Shown piece by piece: positions 1 to 8,991 of a DNA stretch of 64,000 bases. Origin of the DNA: Kiloniella spongiae (GTDB lineage Bacteria > Pseudomonadota > Alphaproteobacteria > Kiloniellales > Kiloniellaceae); contig NZ_LAQL01000018.1 in NCBI RefSeq assembly GCF_001026905.1, positions 1 to 64,000 on the forward strand. The letters run 5' to 3'. The stretch's first letter is position 1. Every line of letters starts with the position of its first letter. Made by a program: the position numbers and the translations under genes. Below the pieces are notes generated by a model, which had not been told where the DNA came from, ran no database searches, and saw only the letters and a program-made list of their open reading frames with translations.

Positions 1-232
1 CAGCAAGATCTTGAATTGGGTTCACACCCTAGCAATTTAGTGGATTGATAATTGATCTACTAAGTAGCTGAATTTAGAATCGAAATGTTTGAATAAAAAT
101 AGTGAAAGCATAGTTTTATTACATTTCAATGGCCCTGTTTCTGTGTGCTTTCATAGAAAGTACATTTTTATGTATTTTTTCACTTTACAGATTTGATGTA
201 AGACCTTAGTAATTCGGCTATTCACTCATTGT

Positions 233-323
233 GGAGAGTTGGCCGAGTGGCTGAAGGCGCTCCCCTGCTAAGGGAGTATACGTTAATCGCGTATCGAGGG
301 TTCGAATCCCTCACTCTCCGCCA
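233..323 (+). tRNA. tRNA-Ser (anticodon GCU)
   Basis: The acceptor stem GGAGAGT (233-239) pairs with ACTCTCC (313-319), followed by discriminator G and an encoded CCA (321-323). The anticodon stem CTCCC/GGGAG (260-264 and 272-276) encloses the loop CTGCTAA with anticodon GCT at 267-269. A long variable arm lies between the anticodon and T arms, and the T loop TTCGAAT is present. The long variable arm and the anticodon identify a type II serine tRNA reading AGC and AGU. A short hairpin terminator follows. Confidence 0.97.
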
Positions 324-332
324 TTTTCTTAC

Positions 333-356
333 AAGCGCTTTTAAGGCGCTTTTATT
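333..356 (+). terminator. Rho-independent terminator of tRNA-Ser
   Basis: AAGCGC (333-338) and GCGCTT (346-351) form a 6-bp stem around a 7-nt loop, followed by a short T-rich run. It begins 9 nt after the tRNA CCA end. Confidence 0.6.
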
Positions 357-501
357 GTATCTGGTCTGTTCCACTCAATTCTGTGGTTTTTACAGTTTTT
401 ATCTCATTCGTGAATTAATTACTTTTTTTGAAAGAAGTTGATTGAGCGGGTAGAAAAGCTTAAATAGTAAGATAATTAAAAACTTAGGAATAGATTTGTT
501 T

Positions 502-633
502 ATGTTATCTGCTTTGATCCTTTTTGTTCTCCGGGCCTTTCAATTTTCATCCGAGCCTGCACGGGCGGTTGTACCAGTGCGTATTAGACGTCGCAGTCAA
601 CAATCATCACAAAGATATTCTCGTGATCGCTAG
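502..633 (+). CDS. Possible small basic protein (43 aa)
   Basis: This short reading frame fills part of the gap between the tRNA and the PqiA-like gene. It starts with ATG and has a weak AGGAA about 11 nt upstream. The N-terminal 14 residues are hydrophobic (LSALILFVL), and the C-terminal half is rich in Arg, Gln and Ser, like a very short exported or membrane-anchored peptide. I recognise no family, and no neighbour suggests a function. It could be chance; the hydrophobic start followed by a basic tail is the only argument in its favour. Confidence 0.22.
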   Translation: MLSALILFVLRAFQFSSEPARAVVPVRIRRRSQQSSQRYSRDR

Positions 634-718
634 TTACTAAAAACTCTATCATAGGGCGGTGTTTCTATTGATCAAGAGATCATAGTTTGATGATAAAGCT
701 GACTTTCCAAGAGTCTCT

Positions 719-1321
719 ATGAAAAATTTAGAGTTTCTGAAGCAAGCACAAAGGTTCTGGTCTTCAGATCATGAGATCCTTCGTTGGTGGCATTTGCTAT
801 TTACGTTTAAGCGGGCGAAAAACTCTCTTGCTAACCACTCATCCGGGATTGCTCGACTAATGCCTGTTTTATTACTCGTCGCGTTGGGCACGTTGTTTGC
901 TGGCTTAACCATCCCAATTCTCAGGGTCGAGAAGTTTTTTCTTTTTGAAGATCTTATATCTATTTCCGGTGCGATAGGTCAGCTTGCCGATAGTGGTGAA
1001 TATCTTATCGCTGTTATCATTTTATTATTTTCTGTGATTTTCCCAACACTTAAGATCCTGGTTGCGAACTATATCTGGCGGGCGCGTTCTGTTGACCATA
1101 AATCAGTTCGACGGGCTGTGAAGCTTATTGATCTTTTGGGAAAGTGGAGCATGCTTGATGTTTTTATTGTCGGCATGATTGTTATTTCCGCCAAATCATC
1201 TGGTATGGCAAATGCAACATCACAACCGGGAATGTACTATTTTGGGGCCTCTGTCATTTGTTCTATGGTTGCTGTTATTCTTCTCAAACGTTCTATTGAT
1301 AAAGTAACGTCAGAAAGTTAG
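719..1321 (+). CDS. PqiA-family inner-membrane protein
   Basis: This 200-aa protein has four predicted membrane segments (about residues 47-68, 94-118, 145-158 and 172-190). It carries the PqiA hallmark GKWSMLDV at 141-148, just before the third segment. PqiA proteins sit in the inner membrane and work with MCE-domain PqiB in lipid transport or envelope integrity. Here there is a single PqiA domain, about half the length of E. coli PqiA, and no pqiB or pqiC neighbour, so its partner must lie elsewhere or it acts alone. The ATG start has no strong Shine-Dalgarno. The gene is convergent with the following DMT transporter. Confidence 0.85.
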   Translation: MKNLEFLKQAQRFWSSDHEILRWWHLLFTFKRAKNSLANHSSGIARLMPVLLLVALGTLFAGLTIPILRVEKFFLFEDLISISGAIGQLADSGEYLIAVIILLFSVIFPTLKILVANYIWRARSVDHKSVRRAVKLIDLLGKWSMLDVFIVGMIVISAKSSGMANATSQPGMYYFGASVICSMVAVILLKRSIDKVTSES

Positions 1322-1343
1322 CTAACGCCCATTTCGATTGAGT

Positions 1344-2252
1344 TTACTTTCGAAATTTTTTCCAAAGCCTCCCGTCAATTGCGGATAGTCCGATGGCAAT
1401 AAAGGCCATGCCGATGAAGTGAGAAATATCCAGTTTCTCATTTAAAAACAATGCGCCGAGTAAAATTGCTGAAACGGGGACGAGTAATGTCACGAGCAAC
1501 AGGTTTGTCGCACCAGCCCTTTCCAGAATTTTGAAATAGAGAATATAGGCAACTGCTGTTGAAAGAAGGGCAAGTGCAATTAAAGACATCCATGTTTCAT
1601 TTGAGACGGTTTGTAAAGACGGCACCCCTTCGATCATATAAGTAATGGGGACGAGCAGCACTGTCGCCCCTGTGACTTGCCCTGCTGCGGTTACGATAGG
1701 GTTTATTGCCATTGCTTTAAATCTGCGACCAAAAACGCCAGCAAATGCATAGGTCAGTGTTGCGCCCAGAATAGCGAGCTGTGCCAGGAAATTTTGGTTG
1801 TCATCAGGCAAACCAAACATGAGAACCACCCCGAAGAAACCGACGATAACCCCCACTACTTTTAAGGCCGTGGCCTTTTCGTCTGGTAAAAATAATGCAG
1901 CAACAATAACACCGAATAGGGGCGTGGTTGCATTTAAGATCGATGCGAGGCCAGAGGGAATGTATATTTGCCCCCACACGATCAGGGTAAAGGGGATGAC
2001 ATTATTCAACAGGCCCATAATCAATAGTGCTTTCCATGCCTTGATTGTCGTTGGCAAGGACATTTTGAGGGAAAAAATCACCGCCCATAACGCGACAGCA
2101 GCAAACCCAACGCGAATGGTTACAATCGTAAAAGGTGGGAGTTCGGATACTGCCACGCCGACAAAGAAAAAAGACCCGCCCCATAAAATGGATAGGATAA
2201 TTAACATAATCCATTCGCTGATCCCCATAGAGGTCTTGATCGATGTATTCAT
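1344..2252 (-). CDS. EamA-family DMT exporter
   Basis: The 302-aa product has about ten hydrophobic segments arranged as two EamA repeats (roughly residues 15-145 and 155-295). The opening ILWGGSFFFVGVAV and the closing segment ending in a basic tail (RLWKKFRK) are typical of RhaT/EamA drug and metabolite transporters. These export or take up small metabolites such as amino acids across the inner membrane; the substrate cannot be read from sequence. The ATG start is preceded on its strand by AAGGAAATT. The gene stands alone, convergent with the PqiA-like gene and divergent from the GH18 gene. Confidence 0.88.
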   Translation of the reverse strand: MNTSIKTSMGISEWIMLIILSILWGGSFFFVGVAVSELPPFTIVTIRVGFAAVALWAVIFSLKMSLPTTIKAWKALLIMGLLNNVIPFTLIVWGQIYIPSGLASILNATTPLFGVIVAALFLPDEKATALKVVGVIVGFFGVVLMFGLPDDNQNFLAQLAILGATLTYAFAGVFGRRFKAMAINPIVTAAGQVTGATVLLVPITYMIEGVPSLQTVSNETWMSLIALALLSTAVAYILYFKILERAGATNLLLVTLLVPVSAILLGALFLNEKLDISHFIGMAFIAIGLSAIDGRLWKKFRK

Positions 2253-2408
2253 GTAAATTTCCTTTTGGTCTATACTGGTTCAATAATGATCTAGAGCAAT
2301 GTTTTAACCTAAACTATCTGTTTCTTGCTTTTATGTTTTTGGGTATAGTTAATGCCTGTGGATCATAGAAACGCGTTTCTTATCTAGCTTTTAGCACGGG
2401 GTAAATTA

Positions 2409-3413
2409 TTGACCATTAACCAAAGCATCTTTCATATCATAATTTGGGGGTTGGCGAGAACAGTTTCAAAAAACTCTTTGAGTGTTATTGCGCTTGTCTG
2501 CTTGTTGTTATGGCCAGATTCTACCTATTCTAAGCCGCGGTTTATTATTTATTATAACAGTGATGCTTCTGCTTTAGTCGATGTTACCGAGGCTGATTAT
2601 ACCCATGTCATTTTGTCTTTCCTTGGGGCTGATATTAATGCGGATAATACAATTGTTTTGAACCCTCCTAAAAAGATGGCTGATCAGTGGAATACAATTA
2701 AAACGATAAGGACGAGAGGTGTTAAGGTACTTGTTTCTTTTGGCGGTGGTCTTGCGACATCAAAAGATTATGCGAAGTTTGTCGGGCGAGAAAAAGAACT
2801 GGCCATTGAGATTGCTACTTTTATTCGCGCAAAAAACCTTGACGGCGTAGATATAGATTTTGAAGCCAGTGATATGCTTCACAAAGTACGTAAAGCCGGT
2901 GTTGCTGATGGCAAAAGCTTTTTGGTCAAGTTGACAAACGCTCTAAGACGGGAACTCCCAAGCCCCACGTTTTTGATCAGCCATGCGCCGCAATCGCCTT
3001 ATTTAAATCCCGAATGGCACGGTGGTCCCTATCTGGGTGTGTTAAGATCGTTGAGAGAACAAATCGATTGGATTACGATACAGTATTACAATAATCCCGG
3101 GCAGGATGGCCCTGTGGATACAAAGGTCGTAGGATTTAAAAAAGATGCTTATAGCACTTCATATAGAGGGTTAACCTCCAAGGGCGGAGTTCTGGCCTGG
3201 CCAAGTGAGAAAATTGTTATTGGCAAGCCGGTGTATAAGGCAGATGCCTTCAGCGGACATATCTCGCCGCAAGATATAATCAAACACATTATTAATCCCC
3301 TGAATGCACAATATGGTGATGCTTTTGGTGGTATTGCTGGGTGGCAATTTTCAACACATACAGAAGATCATCGGGATTGGAATAGTGAGATTGGTAAAGC
3401 ACTGTTCAGATGA
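2409..3413 (+). CDS. Secreted glycoside hydrolase family 18 protein (chitinase-like)
   Basis: This 334-aa protein has the GH18 signature DxxDxDxE complete (DGVDIDFE, residues 145-152), with E152 as the expected catalytic acid, and the upstream SxGG-type strand SFGGG (110-114). GH18 enzymes cleave beta-1,4 GlcNAc linkages in chitin or related glycans by substrate-assisted catalysis. A hydrophobic segment (about residues 24-36) ending near TYS looks like a signal peptide, so it is probably exported. There is no chitin-binding module. The frame opens at TTG (2409); I see no better start before the signal sequence, although TTG codons further in are possible. A strong terminator follows about 110 nt downstream. 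Confidence 0.85.
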   Translation: MTINQSIFHIIIWGLARTVSKNSLSVIALVCLLLWPDSTYSKPRFIIYYNSDASALVDVTEADYTHVILSFLGADINADNTIVLNPPKKMADQWNTIKTIRTRGVKVLVSFGGGLATSKDYAKFVGREKELAIEIATFIRAKNLDGVDIDFEASDMLHKVRKAGVADGKSFLVKLTNALRRELPSPTFLISHAPQSPYLNPEWHGGPYLGVLRSLREQIDWITIQYYNNPGQDGPVDTKVVGFKKDAYSTSYRGLTSKGGVLAWPSEKIVIGKPVYKADAFSGHISPQDIIKHIINPLNAQYGDAFGGIAGWQFSTHTEDHRDWNSEIGKALFR

Positions 3414-3523
3414 ATTAATGTGTAATTTAAAGAGTATATTTTGTCAGTATTTCAGCAGCGTATCATTGTAGGAAGCGGCAGGTAAATTATATCTAAAGTG
3501 TTCAATTTTAATATCAAGAACTT

Positions 3524-3551
3524 AACATGATACGGAAGTTATCATGTTTTT
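3524..3551 (+). terminator. Rho-independent terminator
   Basis: AACATGATA (3524-3532) pairs perfectly with TATCATGTT (3540-3548) around a 7-nt loop and is followed by TTT. It separates the GH18 gene from the tautomerase gene, whose ATG lies 25 nt further on. Confidence 0.7.
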
Positions 3552-3575
3552 CTAATAATTTACTGGATTTCTATA

Positions 3576-3782
3576 ATGCCCTACGTGAATATAAAAGTTA
3601 CTGATGAAGGCGTCACCAAAGAACAAAAAGCTCAGTTGATTAAGGGCGTCTCAGATCTTTTGCAAGATGTGTTGGGCAAAGATCCGAACACAACCTATGT
3701 TGTTATTGATGAAATTGCGCTTGAAAATTGGGGCACGGGTGGTTTGCAGACCGATGAGTATCGGAAACTTCATTCCTCCTAG
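3576..3782 (+). CDS. 4-oxalocrotonate tautomerase family protein
   Basis: The 68-aa product begins Met-Pro-Tyr; after Met removal Pro1 would be the catalytic base of the 4-OT superfamily. The length and the end motif NWGTGG match the family's C-terminal beta-hairpin (FGIGG in 4-OT). The two arginines that bind substrate carboxylates in canonical 4-OT (Arg11 and Arg39) are not seen: the local sequences are DEGVTKEQ and NTTYVVID. That places it among the YdcE/PptA-like subset of unknown substrate, not the catechol meta-cleavage enzyme. It stands alone between two terminators. Confidence 0.85.
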   Translation: MPYVNIKVTDEGVTKEQKAQLIKGVSDLLQDVLGKDPNTTYVVIDEIALENWGTGGLQTDEYRKLHSS

Positions 3783-3811
3783 CGGTCAAAATAAGCATTG
3801 GAATAAATAAC

Positions 3812-3854
3812 AAAACGGCACAGAATGTTTTTAAAAGTATTGGGGCCGTTTTTT
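3812..3854. terminator. Bidirectional terminator between convergent genes
   Basis: AAAACGGC (3812-3819) pairs with GCCGTTTT (3845-3852), and T residues follow on the plus strand; the minus strand also ends in TTTT. The loop is long, about 25 nt. It sits between the convergent tautomerase and SGNH-like genes and can serve both. Confidence 0.55.
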
Positions 3855-3905
3855 ATATTGAATGTTTTTGGCTATATTTTCTGAGAATCTCTAATGAGAC
3901 CCGCA

Positions 3906-4943
3906 TTAATATGGTTCTAAAATCTGATATGTATTATGTGGTGCAGGTTTATTTTCCAGACCGCTTGCAAGAGATTTGATTATATCTACTGAAAGTTCTT
4001 CTGTGTAGTGTAGCGGGTCCCAATAATTCTCATCTTTGTTTGTTATTATAGATGGAATCATAAAGTCAATCAGGAAGGAGTTTTTATTGGCTGCACTGAT
4101 TGCTGTTATACGCTTTTTACATTCTTTCCATTGAGCAGCAGATAATGAGCCTGGTGAGGCTTGTATATAGCTATGGTACGGAACGAACATTAGGATTTTC
4201 TTTGTCTCGGCAGGAGTTTGGTCTAGCATACTTTTCAGATAGTCGTGGCTTGGATAGCTAAAATTGTCAGCATTGTATCGGGCTATTTCGCTTGGAAGGT
4301 TTTTTTCTTTAGGTGTTTTTGAGCCGTAAATATTCATACGGGCTTTGCCTAAATCATACTCTTCAATTGAGGGAAGAAAATTTGCATATCCAGTTGGCTG
4401 GTATTTTGCGTCTTTAATCCCGATTAAATATCCAGCTTGTTTGCCTAAAGTTTCTAATGTTTTAAAGTTGAGCATATGCGAAATATCATTCCATGGATTG
4501 TCGTCGTACATCCATTCGGGAAAGGCGCGGAATGTATATTTATCAGCCGCTTTATCGGCGTTACACCATGTAATGTCCAGGCCAATGATTATGTTTTTTG
4601 GGGTTGAATGTGCTTTTATATATACGTCAAACAAGCGAGATTGTTCATAGGAAGTTGCACTGTTCATAGATAGATTGGCAAAATTCCCACCTATATATTC
4701 ATTTAGGTTTTCGGGATTAAGCAGGCGGGTTGTTGATGTGCCAAAAACAGCGCTATCAAATCGATCTTTTCGGGCGATCGCTGGATAAGAAAAACGCTGA
4801 TTACTTGCCATTGCTGTTCGTTTAAGATCAGGTGAAAATGGTAAATTATCATAAGGATCGATGATGGCTATCATGAGTAAAATGAAAGCCATTACAATAA
4901 CAGAGGTTTTGCTTAAGACTGTCCAATAGGATTTCCAGATCAT
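3906..4943 (-). CDS. SGNH-like membrane-anchored partner of the MBOAT acyltransferase
   Basis: This 345-aa protein has one N-terminal membrane anchor (about residues 10-28) and a large exported domain. FGTSTTRLL places a candidate nucleophile at S70 in a G-T/D-S type block I, and DPLHY near the C-terminus supplies D309 and H312, the Asp-x-x-His pair of SGNH hydrolases. It starts 10 nt downstream of the MBOAT gene, the arrangement of AlgI with AlgJ/AlgX and DltB with DltD, where the SGNH partner transfers the acyl group to a polysaccharide outside the membrane. I infer O-acetylation of an exopolysaccharide or cell-wall glycan. The polymer genes are not in the window. Confidence 0.7.
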   Translation of the reverse strand: MIWKSYWTVLSKTSVIVMAFILLMIAIIDPYDNLPFSPDLKRTAMASNQRFSYPAIARKDRFDSAVFGTSTTRLLNPENLNEYIGGNFANLSMNSATSYEQSRLFDVYIKAHSTPKNIIIGLDITWCNADKAADKYTFRAFPEWMYDDNPWNDISHMLNFKTLETLGKQAGYLIGIKDAKYQPTGYANFLPSIEEYDLGKARMNIYGSKTPKEKNLPSEIARYNADNFSYPSHDYLKSMLDQTPAETKKILMFVPYHSYIQASPGSLSAAQWKECKKRITAISAANKNSFLIDFMIPSIITNKDENYWDPLHYTEELSVDIIKSLASGLENKPAPHNTYQILEPY

Positions 4944-4953
4944 AACCTCGCCT

Positions 4954-6336
4954 TTAAAACTGAAAATAAATAAAGTCAGGATGTGTCTGTGATCCGACTT
5001 CTATTATAATTAATACCAGGGCTAGTGCTATTGGCGCAGCGATGAAGGGAGTGTTGTAATTCAATTTTAAAGCTATTTTTTGACTTGTTGGGCCGATAAG
5101 GGCGGTCCCAGCCGCTAAAACAAGAAGAAGAGGAGAGGCGCCATAATTACCTGTTACTACACCGAATTGATGCACTTCAATCAGGCTTTGAAGCATACCG
5201 ATTGCAACATTAAAATCTGGGGCACGAAACAGTATCCAGGCGATCATGACAAAGAGTAAAGTGAATATCCAGCTAATGGTTTTGGGAAATTGGATATTTG
5301 TGGTTTGCCAGATAGTACACAACCCTAATGCGAAACCATGCATTAATCCCCAGACAACGAAAGTCCAACCAGCTCCATGCCATAAACCACCCAGGAACAT
5401 TGTGATAATGAGAGCAATCATTTGACGAGAGATCCCGGAACGGCTTCCACCCATTGGTATATAAAGATAATCACGAAGGAAATGTGAAAGAGTGATATGC
5501 CATCTCCGCCAAAAATCTTGAATTGAAACCGCGCGATAGGGAGCGTTGAAGTTTATCGGTAACGTAAATCCAAACATTAACGCCATACCAATCGCCATGT
5601 CTGAGTAACCAGAGAAATCAAAATAAATTTGCACCGTAAAAGCAGCAGTCGCGAGCCATACGTCGATAAAGGGTAATTGGGTGATTTCTGCTGATTGAAA
5701 TAATGGATTTGCGATTTTTGCTGCTGTATCTGCAAAGAAAACTTTTTTAATCAAACCAATAGTCAGTAATGTTGATCCTCGAGATAGCCGTTCATAAAGG
5801 CCTTCACGAATAGGGGAAAGCTTGAGTTGGTGAATGAACTCGTTATGTCGGACAATTGGACCTGCAATTAATTGCGGAAAAAAACATACGTATAAAAAAT
5901 ATTCCCGAAAACTATAAAGTGGGGCTTTTTCTTTATACCGGTCAATTAGATATGAGATTTGTTGAAATGTAAAAAAGCTAATCCCTAGAGGGAGAATAAT
6001 GTTTAAGGATTGGTGTGTTTCCCCCTGAAACCAAGCGAAGGACTCTGCAAAAAAATCTGCATATTTAAAAACCCCGATGATACCTAGATTAACTATTATA
6101 CCAATAATAACAGTCAATTTTTTTTGTGATGATTTGAGGGTCCTGGATAAAAGCCAATTAATGAGAATTGAAGTTATTAACAGAGGGATTAATCTGAAGT
6201 CCCAATATCCATAAAATACGACAGAAGCTAGAATTAACAACCATTCTCTAACTTCTGAGAGCTTTGATGTGTAATAATACCCCAATAAAGTCAAAGGCAA
6301 AAAAATTAACAAAAATATTTGGGAGTTAAAAAGCAT
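4954..6336 (-). CDS. MBOAT-family O-acyltransferase (AlgI/DltB-like)
   Basis: The 460-aa product has about 11 membrane segments and the MBOAT core: DFSGYSDMAIG (240-250), RRWHITLSHFLRDYLY (277-292) and GGLWHGAGW (316-324), with H320 the conserved catalytic histidine. AlgI-type proteins carry an acetyl group across the inner membrane for O-acetylation of secreted polysaccharides. The length matches AlgI, with no extra domain. It is the first gene of a two-gene operon with the SGNH-like protein. The upstream 111 nt to matB show no clear promoter. Confidence 0.9.
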   Translation of the reverse strand: MLFNSQIFLLIFLPLTLLGYYYTSKLSEVREWLLILASVVFYGYWDFRLIPLLITSILINWLLSRTLKSSQKKLTVIIGIIVNLGIIGVFKYADFFAESFAWFQGETHQSLNIILPLGISFFTFQQISYLIDRYKEKAPLYSFREYFLYVCFFPQLIAGPIVRHNEFIHQLKLSPIREGLYERLSRGSTLLTIGLIKKVFFADTAAKIANPLFQSAEITQLPFIDVWLATAAFTVQIYFDFSGYSDMAIGMALMFGFTLPINFNAPYRAVSIQDFWRRWHITLSHFLRDYLYIPMGGSRSGISRQMIALIITMFLGGLWHGAGWTFVVWGLMHGFALGLCTIWQTTNIQFPKTISWIFTLLFVMIAWILFRAPDFNVAIGMLQSLIEVHQFGVVTGNYGASPLLLVLAAGTALIGPTSQKIALKLNYNTPFIAAPIALALVLIIIEVGSQTHPDFIYFQF

Positions 6337-6447
6337 TGGTTTTATGTACGGAAATTATTCAAATTTGAGTATAAGTATTTGAGTTATTATAAAAACACGG
6401 ATTTTAGTAAAGCACACTTTCATGTATTGTTTTTAGAGATTTACATC

Positions 6448-8010
6448 TTAATTGGAAAGAACATTTGAGTATAAATTCGCATAACTCTGTCTCAAGAGAT
6501 TTTTCTGAACTTTTCCCATTGTATTTCTAGGCAATTCATCGATAAAGAAAGTCGATTTTGGCTGTTTAAACCGTGCTAGCTGAACTTTTAAATGATCAAG
6601 AATATAATCTTCGTGTAAATCGCGTGTATTATCACCGATAATAACGGCAACAACGGCTTCACCGAAGTCTGGATGCTGGACACCAATAACTGCTGATTCC
6701 TTGACACCATCAATAGTATCAATAGCTTGTTCTATCTCTTTCGGATAGACGTTGTATCCGCCACTGATGATTAGATCTTTGGCGCGGCCGACAATAGCAA
6801 CACGATTATCTGCGGAAATCGTTGCGATGTCGCCTGTTATAAAATAGCCATCTTCGGTGAACTCTTCTGCGGTTTTCTCGGGCATTTTCCAATAGCCTTT
6901 AAAAACGTTTGGGCCTTTGATTTCGAGAATACCTATATCTCCGTCTATGGTATCATCATCTGTTATATTTGGATCTGGGGTATCTTCGATTGTCGTGTTT
7001 TTTGATAATCGTGCTTCAATACCCGGAAGTGGATAGCCAACGGTTCCAGCAATGCGGTCACCATCTAGGGGATTAGAGGTAATCATGCCCGCTTCTGTCA
7101 TGCCGTATCGTTCCAGAATGGTCATGCCGGTACGTTTTGAAAATTGCATAAAAGTATCTTCCAAAAGCGGGGCTGATCCTGAGATAAATAACCTTATGTT
7201 CTGGCATGTAACATCATTGAAATCCGGTTGATCCAGTAAACGGGTGTAAAAGGTTGGTACTCCCATCATAACGGTACTCTTGGGGATGAGATTAATCATC
7301 TCCTTCGCATCAAATCTTGGCAAAAACCACATCCCAGACCCATTCATCAGAACACAGTGGATCGCCACGAAAAGACCATGGACGTGGAAAATCGGCAAAG
7401 CATGTAATAGGATGTCATCTGGAGCCCATCCCCAATATTTGTGTAAAACCGTTGCATTACTGGCTAGGTTGTCGTGGGTGAGCATGGCTCCTTTTGATCG
7501 TCCTGTGGTTCCCGATGTGTAGAGTATTGCAGCGATGTCATCACCGGAAACATCCTTGATTTCATTATGGGGCAATGCCTGTTCAAACTGATCGATCAGG
7601 CTGCCCGTTTTCTGGTTGCTCAAGGTAAGAAGATGAGGAACTGAATTTTGCTTCGTGACGGCTTTAAGCTGTTTGTATTTTTCAGGCGTGCAAACCATGA
7701 CATGCGGCTGTGCGTTCCCCATGAAGTAATCAAGCTCATCAGCGGTATAGGCTGTGTTCAATGGCAGATAAATAGCACCGATCCGTAAACAGGCCAAATA
7801 GAGAATAACGGCTTCTATTGTCTTCTCAACCTGAACAGCCACACGCTCACCAGCGACAACGCCCAGAGAGGATAGAGCCCCGGCCATTTGAGCGGTTTGT
7901 CGATCCAGTTCGCCGTAACTTAGGTTATTCCCATCGGGTGATTTAATAAAATCTGATGACATGTCATCAGGGAAACGCGACTGGAAAAGGGCATAGAGAT
8001 TTTTAGACAT
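6448..8010 (-). CDS. matB: Malonyl-CoA synthetase (malonate--CoA ligase)
   Basis: This 520-aa member of the acyl-adenylate family converts malonate, ATP and CoA to malonyl-CoA. The P-loop YTSGTTGRSKG is at 164-174, the hinge block GGYNVYPKEIE lies in the C-terminal third, and the catalytic lysine in NTMGKVQK is K500. Long stretches read like rhizobial MatB, for example RVAVQVEK and YLPLNTAYT near residues 56-90. It lies 58 nt downstream of an FCD GntR regulator on the same strand and opposite a TRAP transporter, the known arrangement for malonate use. Malonyl-CoA decarboxylase (matA), usually beside it, is absent here. Confidence 0.88.
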   Translation of the reverse strand: MSKNLYALFQSRFPDDMSSDFIKSPDGNNLSYGELDRQTAQMAGALSSLGVVAGERVAVQVEKTIEAVILYLACLRIGAIYLPLNTAYTADELDYFMGNAQPHVMVCTPEKYKQLKAVTKQNSVPHLLTLSNQKTGSLIDQFEQALPHNEIKDVSGDDIAAILYTSGTTGRSKGAMLTHDNLASNATVLHKYWGWAPDDILLHALPIFHVHGLFVAIHCVLMNGSGMWFLPRFDAKEMINLIPKSTVMMGVPTFYTRLLDQPDFNDVTCQNIRLFISGSAPLLEDTFMQFSKRTGMTILERYGMTEAGMITSNPLDGDRIAGTVGYPLPGIEARLSKNTTIEDTPDPNITDDDTIDGDIGILEIKGPNVFKGYWKMPEKTAEEFTEDGYFITGDIATISADNRVAIVGRAKDLIISGGYNVYPKEIEQAIDTIDGVKESAVIGVQHPDFGEAVVAVIIGDNTRDLHEDYILDHLKVQLARFKQPKSTFFIDELPRNTMGKVQKNLLRQSYANLYSNVLSN

Positions 8011-8068
8011 AAATAAGCTCGTCGAAGAAAATACGTTTTAATTTGGTTATCTTAATCAGTGTGTCGAA

Positions 8069-8737
8069 TTAAGCAGATTGATCGATCAAATCCATAGGCA
8101 GGCTAGCAAGAAAATCATTAAAAGATCCTCGTTGGACAGTAACGTGTGTACCCAAAAGCTGTTCCGCCATTTCTTTGTTGCCGCTTGTAATGGCTTCGGT
8201 AATTTCAGCGTGTTCCTGAAATGAGTTATTGAGACGGTTGCTTTGGCGTAGCTGAAGACGTCGATATGGGGTTAGCCGATTTCGCAGGCTTTTTGTTTGA
8301 TCACTTAGGAAGTCATTATGGCTTCCTTTGTATATTGCTTCATGAAAAGCAACATTTGCCCGGTAATAGCCATCGTAGTCCTTGTTCTTGACAAGGGGCT
8401 CTGTAATCAGATGTAGTTCTTTAAGTTTATCGCGCTCTTCGTCGATCATACGATCAGCAGCCAATTTGCCACAAGTGCCTTCCAATTCCGCCATAACTTC
8501 AAACATGTCCACGAGTTCTTTGAGACTCATTTTTTTGACAAAAGCACCGCGTCTGGGGCGAATTTCGACCAGTTGCATCATACTGAGTTGTTGCAGCGCT
8601 TCCCGTACAGGGGTTCTGGAGACTCCAAATCGTTCCGTTAACGCAACTTCGTCCAATCGTGTGCCTGGTACAATTTCTCCAAGGACAATTTCATGCTCAA
8701 GCTGTCTTCTCAAGTCATTTGACGACATATTCGCCAC
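8069..8737 (-). CDS. FCD-domain GntR regulator (MatR-like)
   Basis: The 222-aa protein has an N-terminal winged helix (about residues 5-70; RTPVREALQQL recognition region) and a C-terminal all-helical FCD ligand domain (75-205). The GTG start at 8737 has AGGAG 8 nt upstream, better placed than the ATG three codons in. Its position between matB and the divergent TRAP genes suggests a malonate or malonyl-CoA responsive repressor like rhizobial MatR. A palindromic candidate operator lies in the shared intergenic region. Confidence 0.85.
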   Translation of the reverse strand: MANMSSNDLRRQLEHEIVLGEIVPGTRLDEVALTERFGVSRTPVREALQQLSMMQLVEIRPRRGAFVKKMSLKELVDMFEVMAELEGTCGKLAADRMIDEERDKLKELHLITEPLVKNKDYDGYYRANVAFHEAIYKGSHNDFLSDQTKSLRNRLTPYRRLQLRQSNRLNNSFQEHAEITEAITSGNKEMAEQLLGTHVTVQRGSFNDFLASLPMDLIDQSA

Positions 8738-8857
8738 GCGCAGGACTCCTGATATTTTATTGTTTTTGCTCTATTGCCTTTAAACAAACTTTATCTCTCA
8801 AAAGTAAAAGGAATGGAAACTATAATACAGGTTATTTTGTATATTTAAATATAAATA

Positions 8858-8903
8858 TTGTATACAAGAATTGTTGACTTGTATTTTAAAGCTGGCTTAT
8901 TGT
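8858..8903 (+). promoter_or_regulatory. Candidate GntR operator and promoter of the TRAP operon
   Basis: TTGTATACAA (8858-8867) is a perfect 10-bp palindrome matching the FadR-type half-site pattern TNGT/ACNA. Seven nucleotides later a possible -35 TTGACT (8874-8879) is followed after 18 nt by TATTGT (8898-8903). The TRAP start codon is at 8992. A nearly identical ATGTATACAA lies upstream of the Tct operon, also next to an FCD regulator. Confidence 0.45.
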
Positions 8904-8991
8904 GTTTAAAAATTGAAGTTGGAATTCTATAAAAACAACGGGTCATGTTCTCTGTTTTGGGGATTAATTGACCTAAACAGGGAGACGACCA

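Noticed and set aside
1-48. Open frame at the left edge ending in TGA at 46-48
   Set aside because: Only 15 codons are visible, and another frame is also open, so it cannot be called the end of an upstream gene.
229-441. 70-aa frame across the tRNA gene
   Set aside because: It covers the whole tRNA-Ser and its terminator, so it is a chance frame.
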